The translations under genes were made by a program, and so were the position numbers. The notes beneath the pieces were generated by a model that did not search any database, was not told the DNA's origin, and saw only the letters and a program-made list of their open reading frames with translations. This document shows positions 1 to 14,207 of a DNA stretch of 64,000 nt, piece after piece (positions within the stretch are counted from its first letter, which is position 1; every line of letters begins with the position of its first letter). This DNA is from Agrypnia vestita (lineage: Eukaryota; Arthropoda; Insecta; Trichoptera; Phryganeidae). The stretch is taken from assembly GCA_016648135.1 (NCBI GenBank), contig JADDOH010000476.1, forward strand, positions 205,572 to 269,571, read 5' to 3'.

Positions 1-246
1 TTTCTATTACTAAAGTACAGGATATTGACATATTTGCTGTTATCACTTTGTATAAAATTGATTTTTTAATTTTGTCAAATGTATAGATTTATGTGAAGGG
101 GGCTAAAAATTATTTCAAATTATGAATCACAGGGTTTTTGAATTTCAAAAGGTTAATCTACTATGAAATCAACATTTTGAGACTTGTCGGTTTTAAAAAT
201 GTTGTATTATGGCGAATTTCGAATAAAAGTGGTTTTACTGTATGAA
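1..246. mobile_element. MITE remnant, right half (pogo/mariner-like)
   Basis: The stretch resembles the right part of the complete element at 36443-36731. Shared pieces include 'gacatatttgctgtt', 'ttttaaaaat' and 'attatggcgaattt', ending in a terminus-like 'ttttactgta'. The left end lies outside the window. No coding capacity is visible. Confidence 0.5.
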
Positions 247-2144
247 CATACAAAAGTTCTATAATTCATTGCTGTTTTCATGTCAAAAAATGTTTTATGA
301 ATAATGTTTTATATGGTAAAATGAGAAGCATCAGATCTCATCTCATCATCATCTTACTTATTTTAGATAAAATCCAGTTACTGCAATATTATAAAGGGGA
401 TAACATTAGCTTCTTCATAAAACTTGAATCAGTAAGAAAATTAATCTATGAAACAGAATACCATATGACTTCTCATTATATAAAGTTATTAAATATCAAT
501 CGTAGCACAGTCATATATTTAACTGAATATGAAAGAATATGACAAAAAATATATATCAAAAGATGTGACAGAAGCGTATTTTGAAGGAAGTAATAATATG
601 TAATATGAATGTATCGATAAAAGCAACTCAATATATTTTCAAATACCCACTATGGCCGTAGGAAGATTTATAACATAAAGACCTCAGGCAACACATATAT
701 TTTCACTATAACTTGTTTATATAATATAGTGTTAAATATTATAAAGATATGTCAATCATTGAGCAATTTTTTCTTTCTCGCAAACTCTTCCACATGTTTA
801 TTTATTTCTGAATCATGAAGCTGTTAACATAAACTGGACGGATAAATTATATTATTTTACAATCCGTATCATTTGAAAATTATTAAATACTTTGAAACCA
901 GATGAAAGCAAATATTTTCATGATAGTTTTTTTAAATTGAAAGGATCACAAGAAAATGAATATATAAGGTTAAAAATTCTGAATTTATTTGTCTATCTAT
1001 CTGCTGTTTGGAGAAGATTTTATTGCATAAAAGATGTAGCTGTTCATAGAATGAGGCACATTTCTGCTGAAATGTTCCCCCTATCACAAAAATAATTTAC
1101 TATAATACATGCCTCATGCACTGGAAATAGGAAAAACATTATTAATTACATTATTATTATAGCCCTATTTAAAGAGAACAAATAAAATAATCTTCACAAG
1201 TTTTTGTCTTTACAAGATAGTACAACGATATGGACATCAAATGTCCCAAATTTTTGGTATAATTTCAATAAAATTACAAAATGTCCTATAAGTTTTGTTT
1301 AAAAATAGTTTTAAGATACCGGAACTAAGACTATTATTACTGTTACAAAATCGCCTGAAATAAGTTCTATTATTAATATTTGAAGCACTAAATTATCTAT
1401 TTAACATTATTAACAATTAAATAAGTTAAAATTATTTATTAAATAAGGTTTTTATATAAGGATGCCGGTTTTGGATCAATGGAGGAGAGCATAACCAGAG
1501 TAACAGTGCGACACATCTCAATTTGTTGACAATATAAACAAACACAAAATGAGTTTACGCTGCCCTGAAGAGTTTACGCCACTCTGAACAGCGCACAATT
1601 GTTAAACAAAAAGTATTTTCAATTCAAAAAGTTCATAATTTTTCTCAACTAATTTAACTAATGGGATAAAAATTGTCGCTCATTTATTAACAATGTTATG
1701 GCCACAAAATATTCCACATTAATGTTGCGCTTTAGTTTTGTAATTATATTGAAGGTTCAGTCTTTTCAGTCAGTGGTTCATTCTTACAAATATGGCAATA
1801 GTATTTAGTTTTGATAAACCTTGTAAAATTCGATAAGTAGTTTCAGTGAGTCAGGACTTATAGGACATTACATACAGATATGATCAAGATGCAAGAAATC
1901 GTAAACAGATACCTCCTCTGCAGTATATACTAAGGGGTAATTTAACATTCTTGCATTTTCATCAATGTTTGGTTAATACACACCAAAACACCAAAAATCT
2001 TTGAAGATTGCCATCATTACATACTTTCGTTTCCATCTTAATCTAAAACAAGCACACATAATTTCAAAAGAAATTTATAATTTATCAGTACAAATACTTT
2101 TTTATAAATACAAAACATGACATTCAATCCATTTATAAAGATAC
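247..2144. other. Gene-free AT-rich stretch; distal part is probable 3'UTR of the minus-strand gene
   Basis: Only short open frames without recognisable protein character are present (297-542 and 892-1095, plus strand). The part next to 2145 should be 3'UTR of the minus-strand exon that stops there. I see no RNA gene or well-defined repeat in it. Confidence 0.4.
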
Positions 2145-2535
2145 TTAAATATCGTAGGGTTGGGACAGTGTGGGAATTTTAACCACAGTGTCTCTCTGAG
2201 CCCCTCTATCTGCTGTTTCTAATAAGGAACCGCAACTTGACTTTTTTGACCTCATATTGGACTCACAATTGTCTGAGCTGGAGGTAACATCCGAACTGGA
2301 CATCATGAGCCGGCCTGAAGTGTGGCTCCTCACCGATCCGGCCGTACTGAGCTTACGCGGCATGGTTGTACTCGTAGCGAGGGAGCCATTAGATGAGGAA
2401 TGGTTCCCTATTAAGGGAATGCGCTCTCGAGGATCCCCAATGGAAGGCGGGGCACGCTGACTCGATGCTGCTCCACTGGAGTCCGATGTCATATCACAGT
2501 ATAGACCGCCATTGGGACGAAGCCATCCAGATAAC
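2145..2535 (-). CDS. Terminal exon of an unrecognised Ser-rich protein
   Basis: The open frame on the minus strand follows a good splice acceptor (CTTTCAG, cut between 2536 and 2535) with one base completing a split codon, and runs to TAA at 2145-2147. It encodes about 129 residues starting LSGWLRPNGGLYCDMTSDSS and ending PTLSQPYDI. The tail is rich in Ser, Thr and Arg with no globular domain, like the cytoplasmic C-terminus of a receptor or channel. I do not recognise the family. The ATG codons inside the frame are not likely starts because the acceptor lies just upstream. Earlier exons should lie at higher coordinates but none was identified; a LINE sits directly against the intron end. Base composition is clearly richer in GC than the flanks, which supports real coding sequence. 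Confidence 0.6.
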
Positions 2536-2544
2536 CTGAAAGAC

Positions 2545-5280
2545 ATCAGTGGTATTTAATACGAGCAAATTCAAATACATCAAATTCAATTTAAATTTAA
2601 ATATGCTAGCAGAATTAAACTTCATGTCATGTATAAACGGATATACAAGAAATATAAAAAATCAACGACCATCTTGCATTGACCATATACATTGTAACAT
2701 TCCAGACATAAACAAAATTGTTTCTGGTATCATTCACACTGAAATTACAGATCATTACGCTACTATATTCAAATACAAATACAATTTAATTACAAACCTT
2801 CAAGCAACGATTACAGCTCCTCAAACGCAAAACATACAACTAATAAAATTAAATGATAATCTTATAAACAATTTAAACTCTGAGAAATGGACTCACCTAT
2901 ACAGTAGTAATGATGTCAATGAATGTTGTAACATATTTGAGGACACACTATCTAAATATATCGACGCTGCAAAATACTCTTTACCCAAATACAAGTCCTC
3001 GAAATACAAACCAATAAAACCCTGGATTACTCACGGTCTAATAGTATCAATAAGATACAAAGAAACTCTAATAAAAAAATATAAAAAGCAACCAAATAAC
3101 GAGCAACTTAATACATATATAAAAGCTTACAAAAAAAAACTTTCATTTCTAATAAAAACTACCAAAGAAAATTATTATAAAAAAAATTTAGAGTCTGCAA
3201 AAAACGATAGTAAGAGAGTATGGAAAATAATCAATGAGATAATTGATAAAAAACAATCAAAAAAAGAAAATATAAGTATCCTCTCACACGAAAACACTAA
3301 GATAAACTGCTCTGAAAATCCCCGTGAAGCGGCAGATATTTTTAATAATTTCTTTGCCAACGTCGGTAAAAATTTGGCAAAAAAAATTACAAATCCACAG
3401 ATCACTGACACATCAATTCCAAAAACAACATATACAGAGAATAAATTGGAAAAATTCTTACCTACCACGATTGAAGAAATTGAACAAATTATTACATCTT
3501 TAAAAAGTGGATCAGCACCAGGCTATGACGGATACACGGGTAATATCTTAAAATTTATCAAAAAACAAATATCTAAACCTCTAATGCATATAATAAACCT
3601 AAGTATAGAAACTGGAATTTTTCCGTCAAACTATAAACGAGCCATTATCTCTCCTATATTTAAATCGGGCAATCCGGAGGAAACTACTAACTACAGACCA
3701 ATATCTCTTATATCAAATTTTGGAAAAATTATAGAAAAAATCGTTAAAAAAAGAATATTTCACTTTCTCAAAATAAACAAAATAATCCATAATAACCAAT
3801 TTGGTTTCATGGAAAATAAAAATACGCAAGACGCAATAGCTCAATTAACAAATACTGTCCAAGAATCGCTAGACAAATCTTTTAAATGTATTGGTATTTT
3901 CGTGGACCTAAGAAAGGCTTTTGACAGTGTCTCACATAATAAACTAATATTAAAATTAAAATCTGTTGGTATAAAAGGTACAGCTCTAAGCTGGTTTCAA
4001 AGTTATCTACATGAAAGACAACAATGTGTAAAAATTAATGAAACTCTAAGTCAACCCTAACCAGCGACTTCGGTATACCCCAGGGGACAGTTCTAGGCCC
4101 ATTGCTATTTATAATTTACGTTAACGACATCTTCAACCTAAAACTGAACGGAAAAATAATATCATACGCTGACGATACTGCGATCATCACGAAAGGAAGC
4201 GACTGGGACACAGTTAATAGACAAGCGAACAATGACATAAATACGCTAAAATTATGGTTTGACAACAACTTACTCTCCTTAAATTCCGACAAAACTTACT
4301 TTATTCCTTTTTCAATAAAAAAACCGACAATCCCTTCAAATTTACAAATTATTGTACATGACACCAACTGCAAAAAAACTAACTGCAATGACAAATGCTC
4401 AACCCTAGAATCTAAAAGAGAACTAAAATACCTTGGTGTAATAATAGACCAACACCTAAAATGGCACAGCCACATTAGCGAGTTAGTCAAAAGAATAAGG
4501 AAATGCATATATATGTTCATAAGATTGCGTAACACACTAACCATAGATAATTTAAAAATGGTTTATTACGCTTCTGTCCATGCACTACTCCAATATGGAA
4601 TCATTGGATGGGGAGGGGCGTATAATAACATCATAAACACAGTGAAAGTAATCCAAAGATCAATTATAAAAGTAATATTAAAAAAAAGAAAAACCTTCTC
4701 TACACAATTACTTTTCTCTAAATTCCAAGTTCCAAAATTAGAGAATGTTTACAAAAAAACGTCAATTATACAACTAATTAAAGAAAACATAACTGCTAAA
4801 TTTGAAAAAAACACATCATTAAGATTCAAAAATAATTTTAAAATCCCAAAATATAATACCAAACTGTGTCAACAAAACTACATATACTTGGGCATAAAAA
4901 ACTTCAATAACCTACCTACAGATATTAAGAAAATCGATGACTTACAACAATTAAAGAAAAAAATAAACCAACACTTTAGATCGATACAATTTGACAATGC
5001 ATAACAAGACATATAGCTAACAAGACATATAGCAATGACATACAGCTAACAAGACATATAGCAATTGACAATGCATAACAAAGACATATAGCTAAGGAAC
5101 AAATAAGCCAAATCCAAAATAAACTAATAAAGTGTAAGCCCCTCACCAAGCACATGAGCAAGTCTCATTTTTGGAGAGGCAAAGCAATAAAATAAAATGT
5201 ATTTAAGTAGATTGTAATAGACGAATGTATTATGATTTAAATGTAGTTTTAATATTAAATAAATAAAAATAAAAAAAATT
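2545..5280 (+). mobile_element. 5'-truncated non-LTR retrotransposon (LINE, CR1/L2-like)
   Basis: Reading frames at 2549-4060 and 4102-5004, separated by a frame break, encode the end of an APE endonuclease (SCIDHIHCN, then a TDHYA motif) and a full reverse transcriptase: NYRPISLISNFGKIIEK, FVDLRKAFDSV, GIPQGTVLGPLLF, the YADDT catalytic box, then a C-terminal thumb. The 5' part of the endonuclease and any ORF1 are missing. The 3'UTR holds a short reiterated 'aacaagacatatagc' motif (5003-5095) and ends in an A-rich 'aaataaataaaaataaaa' tail near 5257-5279. The clade call (CR1/L2/Daphne-like) rests on general sequence style only. The frame break and lost 5' end make this a dead copy. Confidence 0.9.
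5003..5095 (+). repeat. Short direct repeats in LINE 3'UTR
   Basis: About four imperfect copies of a unit containing 'gacatatagc', alternating with 'caatgcataaca' and 'caatgacata', follow the LINE stop codon directly. Confidence 0.7.
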
Positions 5281-5322
5281 CTTTAAAGAAAGCACTACAC
5301 AATATAAATATGCTATGTAATA

Positions 5323-6105
5323 TTGGTGAAACTTAATGGTGTCTGCGTCAATAACATCAGATACGCCAACGACACTGTTATTCTAGCCGATAGTGTTGAT
5401 GACCTTCAAGTGCTTTTAAATAGAATTAATGATGCTGGAATGAGGTTGGGGCTGAACATGAATCTAAGTAAAACCAAATTCATGGTTTTTACCATCAGGA
5501 CTACGCAGGGGCAACTATCTGAACAGGACCAATGTGGAGAGAGTGAAGAAATTTAAATATTTCGGTAGTATCCTGGAAAAGAACTTTGATTCTGAAACCG
5601 AAGTGTCATGTAGGATAGAGGTAGCTCATGCAGCCTTCAACATCATGAAATGTAATAATTGCGACGACAACCTGAATCTGAAACTTCGACAAATATGTAA
5701 TGGTTAGATGCTATGTTTGGTGTCATGCTTTTAAACAGAGTTGAATCACAGACTCTCAAAATAAGTACTGCCCAACTTGAAGCATTTGAAATGTGGTTGC
5801 ACCGTAGAATGTTGTGGATAGAGAGCTAGAACTGAGAGAGTTGTTGACAAATATCAAAAGGTGTCATACTCGGGTCACATGCTTAGAGGGAAAAAGTACA
5901 ACCTTTTATATTTAATCATTAAGGACAAGATCGAGGTGAAACGGGGTGTGAAAGCAGAGCTCATGGCTCTGTAATTTATGAGATTAGACAGGGATAAGGA
6001 CGGTGGAAGAGATGTTTCGAGCCGTCAGAGACAGGGAGATGTATTCTCAAGTGATAGTCAACGTTGGGTGAACCTGACACAACACTAGGAGAAGAAGAAG
6101 AAATT
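5323..6105 (+). mobile_element. Degenerate LINE fragment, RTE-like
   Basis: The conceptual product contains an RT active-site relic (RYANDTVILADSVDDLQ, with N in place of the second catalytic Asp of YADD), then LNMNLSKTKFMVF and a C-terminal relic. It is broken by several stops. The 3' end carries the simple tail 'gaagaagaagaaat' shared with the fragments ending near 43100 and 56082, so these belong to one LINE lineage. Confidence 0.75.
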
Positions 6106-6429
6106 CAAATACATAATTCGCAATAATCATGAGTAATGTATTGTTAAAAATTATTCCATTAAGGTTGGACATTCACTTTAGAAGTTTGAAATTCAAGATA
6201 TTCGGTCATTTGATCGTGCTCTTCAAAACGAGTGTGAAAGGTAATCTGAATATACCGGGTGCGAATGTGCGGCAAAACAGACGGTGCAGTTTTGAAAGGC
6301 CGGTACATCTCGTGTGGCGGGGGTAGGAACCTGTGAGTGGTCTCATTGTTTCGGGAGGATCTTGCCATTTTCAGTCGTTGCCATGGGTCGGTCCGGATAA
6401 CACCGGGGCTTTGCCGTCCGCACATTTCT

Positions 6430-7465
6430 TGAAAATGGCCGTTCTGTCATCGCCACCCAGCGGGCCTTTCGGCTGCACTTCAATCTTGCACATCGTGATA
6501 CCGTCCCTCACCGCACTTTAATCGTGACTTGGGTGCGCACATTAGAAGGAATTGGTTCCATATGAGACTTAGGGGTTTAGGAAGACCCAAAACCGTAAGA
6601 ACAGCTGAAAATTTAACGAGAGTGAGAGTAGCTATTGAACTGTCGCCTCGGCACTCTGCCCAGAAGCATGCAATTGCATTGGGCATTGCTGACCGCTCAC
6701 TTAGGAGGATTTCGCATCAAGTCTTATCATTCCATCCCTACAAGATTATGATTGTCCTAGAGTTGAAACCTCCTGACTATGAAAACCACATGAACCGCTG
6801 CCAATAAATGTTGAACCGAATGCATGCAAAGTCAATTTTTTTTAGTAGTAACGAGGCCCACTTTCATCTCTGTGGAGCAGTGAATAAAAAAAATTTTCGT
6901 TACTGGGCTGAAAATAACCCAAGGCTACTTCACGAGAGACCTCTTCACTCCACAAAAGTGTGGTGTGCGATTTCCAAATTTGGGGTGATTGGGCCATATT
7001 TTTTCGAGTAGAATGGACAAACCATGACTGTAAACGCTCAACGTTATGTTTCCATGTTGGAAAGTTTTTTTGAACCTTAATTGGAAGAATTAATGGAGGA
7101 AACAGATTTCGGAGATATCTGGTTTCAACAGGACGGTGCTATGGCCCATACTGTGTCGAGTCCATACTGCGACAGATGTTCCCTGCGCGCCTCGTCTCTC
7201 TGACTGTCTGAGTGACGTGGGATGACCCGCACGCTCTTCTGATTTAAGCATTTGCGACTTTTTCCTGTGGGGCTATCTGAAGGAAAAAGTTTTTAAACAT
7301 CGGCCTCACATCTTGGAAAAACTTAAGAATCGAATTAGAGAGAAAATCGCTGCTATGCTCATCGAGATATGCCAAAATGCAGCCGAAAACATCAGAAATC
7401 GCCTTCAACAATGTATCGCTGCTGGGGGCCATCATCTTTCTGATGTCACCTTCAAGACTTGATGC
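6430..7465 (+). pseudogene. Degenerate Tc1/mariner (IS630) superfamily transposase
   Basis: Frames broken by frameshifts and stops encode a recognisable transposase. The N-terminal helix-turn-helix region begins ENGRSVIATQRAF. It is followed by GRPKTVRTAENLTRVRVA, the first catalytic block (NEAHFHLCGAVNKKNFRYW), the second (DIWFQQDGAMAHT) and the third (SSDLSICDFFLWGYLKEKVF), ending in a C-terminal helix that includes NRLQQCIAAGGHHLSDV. All three acidic blocks are still readable although the gene cannot be expressed. I could not identify terminal inverted repeats with confidence. It directly follows a LINE tail. Confidence 0.85.
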
Positions 7466-7699
7466 CTAAAACGGCATGATGTACCAAATAAAATAAAATT
7501 AGCCTGAGCCGGGAAAATGGCAGAATGGAAATTAAAATCAAGTGAAGATTGAAGAAGCCTTCCATAAATTCAAAGATAACTAAACATTTTTGATTACGGC
7601 CATAGATTTTTTTCGCAAGTGAGAACAGCAAAAATATCAATATGAACGTCGTGATCTTTGCATTAACGTCATAGTTTCTTCAGGTTTTACTTCTTTGAA

Positions 7700-7745
7700 T
7701 GTTTTTTTTGGGTCCCTTGAATTAACGAGGTTCTACTGTATGTGT
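7700..7745. repeat. Isolated pogo-like terminal repeat
   Basis: The end sequence '...ttgaattaacgaggttctactgta' is the mirror of the TACAGTAGAACCTCG termini of Tigger/pogo-like elements. The partner end was not found. Confidence 0.45.
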
Positions 7746-7964
7746 ATATGTTACAGCGAATTTGCATTTTTAGTGAGACTATACTTTCACTAGTAAAAAT
7801 GTACTTTTCCCGGTCGGGCAGAGTGGGGGCAGTGAAAACATCTAAATCAACGAATTCTCAGATTCACTACACATAATCCGTGAAAATACATTACTCAAAG
7901 CATAGACAATATATCGGTGAAACCATCAATTTGTACACGTAATTCTTAAAGCGTAGAAAGTATA

Positions 7965-8092
7965 AAGGCGGCACTACACTAGGCGATTTTTATTCATTTT
8001 GCGGTCCTATTTTAACTCCTAAATTAAAATAGGACAGCGGCACCGCAAAACGAATACGAATCGCGAAGTAAGGTGTCGGCTGAAAGATCGCG
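7965..8092. repeat. Palindromic MITE
   Basis: Two imperfect inverted arms ('ggcactacactaggcga' against 'tcgcgaagtaaggtgtcg', continuing through 'cattttgcgg', 'aaaacgaat' and 'cctattttaa') meet at a centre near 8022. There is no coding capacity. This is a typical short snapback insertion. Confidence 0.65.
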
Positions 8093-10867
8093 CACTCGGG
8101 TTTTTTATGATATCTGACGACTGCCGGAACAAAACGAGGTTATGTCACCATGTAAATATTGGGGGGTTAAGGGAAAATTTTTATTAATGAATATGTATTT
8201 TGTCAATTAAGTTTATTAAATATGTTTTTTTTATAACAATACAACAAAAGTTTATTTCTTACAAATATAGAAACATAAATAAACATACACCCGGTATTAT
8301 TAATTTTAAATGAACCTTTAAAAGTGCGTCAAGTAACAAACACTCGATGCGAAAAATACAAAAATTAAAGAGATTCTAAGTCATCATTTACGTTTGAATT
8401 CGTTCAGATTCTTCCGCATTTCCAATTTTCTATCTTTTTATCAAAAATGTGTCTAATGTCGTTTGCGTTTCTTGTTTGCGCACGTGTAAAGCACGGGTGG
8501 TAGACGTACAACATAAAGTGCGCGGTTTTTAAGTTCGCAAACTTACTCGGCTCGACGTCGGTGACAGACGTGAAGCTTGCTCGCACCGTATCATTTTTAT
8601 GAGTTTAATCGACTGTCTTTTGAATTATAAGATGATCAGAATTTCGTAAGTGTTCGCGATTAAAATTTTAAAAATATATTACGTTTTAGTTACCTACCTA
8701 AACTAATCATTGAATATCAAAGACCAGTCCAGAAGTGTGACAGTTCGAGAAACAGAACTATCGCCACAGAATAGAGAATATGCTATCGCTCAAAGGATAA
8801 AAATTAGAAATACTGTCGCTTTGTGATGACTTTGGACTAGACTAGTGTAGAATGAGACACAAAACGCAAAATAAATTTTGAAAAACAAGGTCCATGTGCC
8901 ATTAGAATCTTGTTATAAAATCATATAATGAAGAATTGGTGCAGACGAAACTTTCAACACTTCAAAATGACTATTTTAATAATATCCGTTACCTACATAA
9001 TGTTGATTTGCACAGAAGAAATTAATAATGCAGTAAGAACCTTGTTCACGCAATGACTTATTAAATTGTTATTCAAGGCCCGGTTGTTTCAATTTGGATA
9101 AATAAAAGTTCGTTTAAAAGCATAGATTTTTACGGAAACGGATTTCAGACATGTCAAATTTAATTTTTGACAGTTCGGAAACCAATAAATTCACTAGTAA
9201 GTGCAAGTTAAAATATTGTATTCATTTCTATTGGTGAAAAACTCTTTGAATATGATAAGAATGACCTTGAATATACTTTCTCTAAAATGCCAGTGAATGA
9301 TGGACTCACTAGAAAATCAGATTCACTGTAACATATATATATAATAGCATGATTTCCATAGATATGTTCATGCGAATAACGTAAGCAGCGGTTGAGCAAT
9401 TTTTGTCATCTTGTATTTCTAGGTACTAATTTTTAAAATTTGATGAGATGACGTCCTTTCTTTTCTCATTTTCTTTAAAATAATTTACAGATTCTTATCA
9501 TTTTTGAGCTTGATGAATTTATATAAATAGCTTTTCATAATCAATGCAGCTAGTTATATAATAATTACTATAGGTACTCATAATAATCAGTCTTTCGGCC
9601 CGCATAGCTAGCCTAGCACTGATTGCTAGAATTTCAGATATAGTGATGCTAGAGAATCAAATGAAATGCTGCTAAAAATCATCCGCCGCAGGATGAAGGC
9701 TGCCCCATGATTCTCTATAGTCATTGCTATTGCTCTATTTAATCTATGCCATATCATTTCCACTCCTCCGATTATATTGTTGATTCATCAAGACTGGATG
9801 TCCTAGGTAATTTTGTCTTTTGGATAAATATTCAAGAATATTATGTTGGTTATCAATGCATCTTGTAATAAGCCTCGCCCATCACCATTTACACTTTATA
9901 GCTGTAGCATTGTATTGTCTGCTGCTAAAAATGTATTTAAAAATTCAGAATGTTTCACTAAAAGAACTGAACTCGGTTTATATGTATTTTGTAACAAAAT
10001 GTATGTTTCCACATACATTTTAAAAGCTTGCATTTGCAGACGACAGGTTTGTTTTTCAATAAGTAAGTGTAGTCTTTTGCTCATGACGTTTTCTTATCTT
10101 CAATAATCCTCTAATTTCACTATACCTTGTTGTCATATCATATAACTTGAATCATTTCCCACATTATTCCTTGATGATCAAGTAAACATAGTTGATTATA
10201 TTTTATTCAACCAAAGTTTATAGCACACATACATCTGAGTATTATTTTTATCTTGACTTGATTTTCCGACAACTGATCTGAAATGCACCTCTCGAAAACA
10301 TAGTCGTGGGAAAATAATACTGAACAATTTGCAGCCCAAAATTTGATATACAATATATCAAATTTTGTGCTTTATAACTTATTAAATATAATATTACACA
10401 ATATAATTGGCAAATTTTTTTTTGTGGGTTTTCTGGGCTATTCTACCTTCATTATCTTGCCCCTTGACTTTTCACAAAATTCAATGTGTCTAAAAACAAC
10501 AACAGAAAACATTCATACTCAAAAGCAAGATCAACATATTAATAAAAGCAATCAATCGTGACGGTAGGACGTAATCCAGTTAATACCCATATCCTCTTAG
10601 GTCTTACGTCAAAGAGGCAGTGGAATAGCCATGAAAACTTCACAGTAGGATTTGCACTAGAAAACAAAAAATGTTTTTAAAATTAATAATTTGAATTCAG
10701 AAATTTTTGTTGGCATGAACATTTTATTTACAGTGGTTTATGCGTTGAGTGTAGTTCCCATTGAAATTGATAATTTTCCTTAGTGACATGTATTTTAATT
10801 TTTATGTATGTATTTTCGTGTAATAATCTAACCCAATCCTGTAAAATGAAGGATCCACTTTTAAACA
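8093..10867. other. Gene-free stretch between transposon debris and PKN
   Basis: It is AT-rich, with only short open frames lacking protein character (8404-8586 minus; 9820-10106 plus; 10343-10561 plus). A partial MITE is recognisable near 9076-9135. I saw nothing that could be an upstream PKN exon, but short exons could be missed by eye. Confidence 0.4.
9076..9135. repeat. Partial MITE of the GGTTGTATCAAC family
   Basis: It begins 'ggcccggttgtttcaatttgga' and contains 'catagatttttacg', matching the terminus and interior of the complete copy at 43687-43854. The other end is missing or diverged. Confidence 0.45.
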
Positions 10868-10869
10868 TA

Positions 10870-11279
10870 TAGCAGAACCTCGATTATCTGAGTTAAATGT
10901 GTTTTCCAAATTGCGGAATATCTCAGTATGGAGACAAGGAATGAATATAAACAAAAAAATATAAAAGACTATAACTATGATGTTATTGTCTGGAATAAAA
11001 TAATTTTTTTCTTTACGTGTATATGTAATTTGGTATCTTGCTTTAAATAACTATTTTTAAGAGCATAAAAAATAACCAGGTAGGCTCAATCCAATTGTAG
11101 AGTAGCTTGTTGGTGTAGTGGTCATGACGTTCACCTAGTCACCTGGTGGTCGGTGGTTCGAACCCCATTCCAGGGCTCCAGCAAGTTAGTCCTATTTTTA
11201 TAGCACAAGCGTTTAGCTTATTTTGAGAATAGTAAGAATATTGATGCGACATTACCTCGGATAATTGGGGTTCTACTGC
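10870..11279. mobile_element. Pogo/Tigger-like MITE carrying a nested SINE
   Basis: The left end 'cagaacctcgattatctgag' and the right end 'ctcggataattggggttcta' (followed by 'ctgca') are inverted terminal repeats of the CAGTAGAACCTCGATTATC type. A tRNA-derived SINE occupies 11103-11252 between them. The element lies in the intron just upstream of the PKN exon. Confidence 0.7.
11103..11252 (+). repeat. tRNA-derived SINE, copy 1 (head type I)
   Basis: The head holds an A-box-like 'tggtgtagtgg' and a B-box 'ggttcgaacccc', followed by the body 'agttagtcctatttttatag' and 'gaatagtaagaatattgatg' shared with the four other copies. The head alone would look like a tRNA, but the conserved tail and multiple copies show a SINE. 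Confidence 0.85.
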
Positions 11280-11303
11280 ATGCATTCATTTGGCTACAAA
11301 TAG

Positions 11304-13181
<1,878 letters not shown>

Positions 13182-13447
13182 CACGAGTGCCTTGTATTTG
13201 TATTGCATATCTGTATTGTATCTGAGAGAACTTCCCGGGCTGAGCTGTAGCCTGCCTTAACGCTTGCGAGTGGTATTTACACTAGTATTAAGCTACTTTA
13301 TCATGTTGTTATTTTACTATGCTGAGTGCAGCTAATATGCAATAAGTTAAGCCAAGTGTTATAATGGCGACATAATATTTTGGATGAATTTGTACTGCAA
13401 GCTACATTTTTAAGTAAGGTAATTTAAAATTTTAGAACAATATTTTT

Positions 13448-13474
13448 AATAAAATATAATTAAATTGAAATAAA
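13448..13474 (+). terminator. Candidate PKN polyadenylation signals
   Basis: AATAAA occurs at 13448-13453 and again at 13469-13474, about 270 bases after the PKN stop codon and before the convergent reductase gene. Confidence 0.5.
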
Positions 13475-13744
13475 TATTTACAGTTATTATATAAATTGTG
13501 ATTTTAATAAATTCTGGCAAATATGCCCGTAAAAGTGTTTTTATTATAAATTATAATTTAGTTATTTTAGTATAGACATAAACATAGATATAAATAATTA
13601 TTCTTTAATTTTTGAAAACATTTATACAATATGAAAGCAATAAGTTCAAATCAATATTTATTCTACATTTTAATAACATTTGCAGACACGGATGTATGAA
13701 ATGGATTGATTTTATATACTAAAACATTATTCACTTATACAGAA

Positions 13745-14207
13745 TTATTTGTCTTTTATTTTGATCAGCACTTTACCTGTACACATCTTTCCCTTAACAT
13801 AGTCTATGGCCTCATTCACTTCGCTCAGTTGAAATGTTTGGCTGATGTGGGCCGAGATCACCTGCTCCTCGTAGTACTCTAAAACCTGGCTTACTAAATT
13901 ATAATAATCATCTGAATTTTCATCGCGATATCTAAAAATGTTTACATTCCTAAATCTATCCTGAACTTCCTGTGACAACACGACTGCTTTGTTTTCTTCA
14001 CTCTCATCTTTTTTCTCCTCCTTTTTGCTTTCTTTCTTCTCTGATTTTTTATTAACTTTATCCTTTTCTTCACTAGAAATTTCTCCTTTCCCTTCTTGTT
14101 CTGCATCGGACTTACTTGATTCAGTCTTTTCAGATTTATTTTCTTGAATTTTTGTTTCTTCTTGTTTAAGCCGATATGTTCCAATTATCTGGCCTTGATC
14201 GTTGATG
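13745..14207 (-). CDS. QORL2-like gene, exon 6 with Lys/Glu-rich insertion
   Basis: Acceptor TTATAG; stop TAA at 13745-13747. It begins INDQGQIIGTYRL, then has about 60 residues of Lys/Glu/Ser-rich sequence, then resumes recognisable QORL2 sequence at VQDRFRNVNIF and SEVNEAIDYV. Confidence 0.88.

Noticed and set aside
8404..8586. 60-codon minus-strand frame as a possible exon
   Set aside because: No recognisable family, no convincing splice sites, and it lies in a repeat-rich stretch.
9588..9720. Structured RNA or foldback
   Set aside because: Only a 10-base inverted match (tagagaatca/tgattctcta) was found; too weak.
10343..10561. Short hydrophobic plus-strand frame as a membrane protein
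   Set aside because: The hydrophobicity follows from AT-rich sequence; there is no neighbouring exon or family similarity.
11103..11175. tRNA gene
   Set aside because: A- and B-box-like sequences are present, but there is no complete cloverleaf by eye, and the same head plus a non-tRNA body recurs at four other places: a SINE.
13942..14184. Lys-rich 80-codon protein
   Set aside because: It is an alternative frame of the charged insertion in the last reductase exon; the real frame reads Lys/Glu and joins both neighbours in phase.
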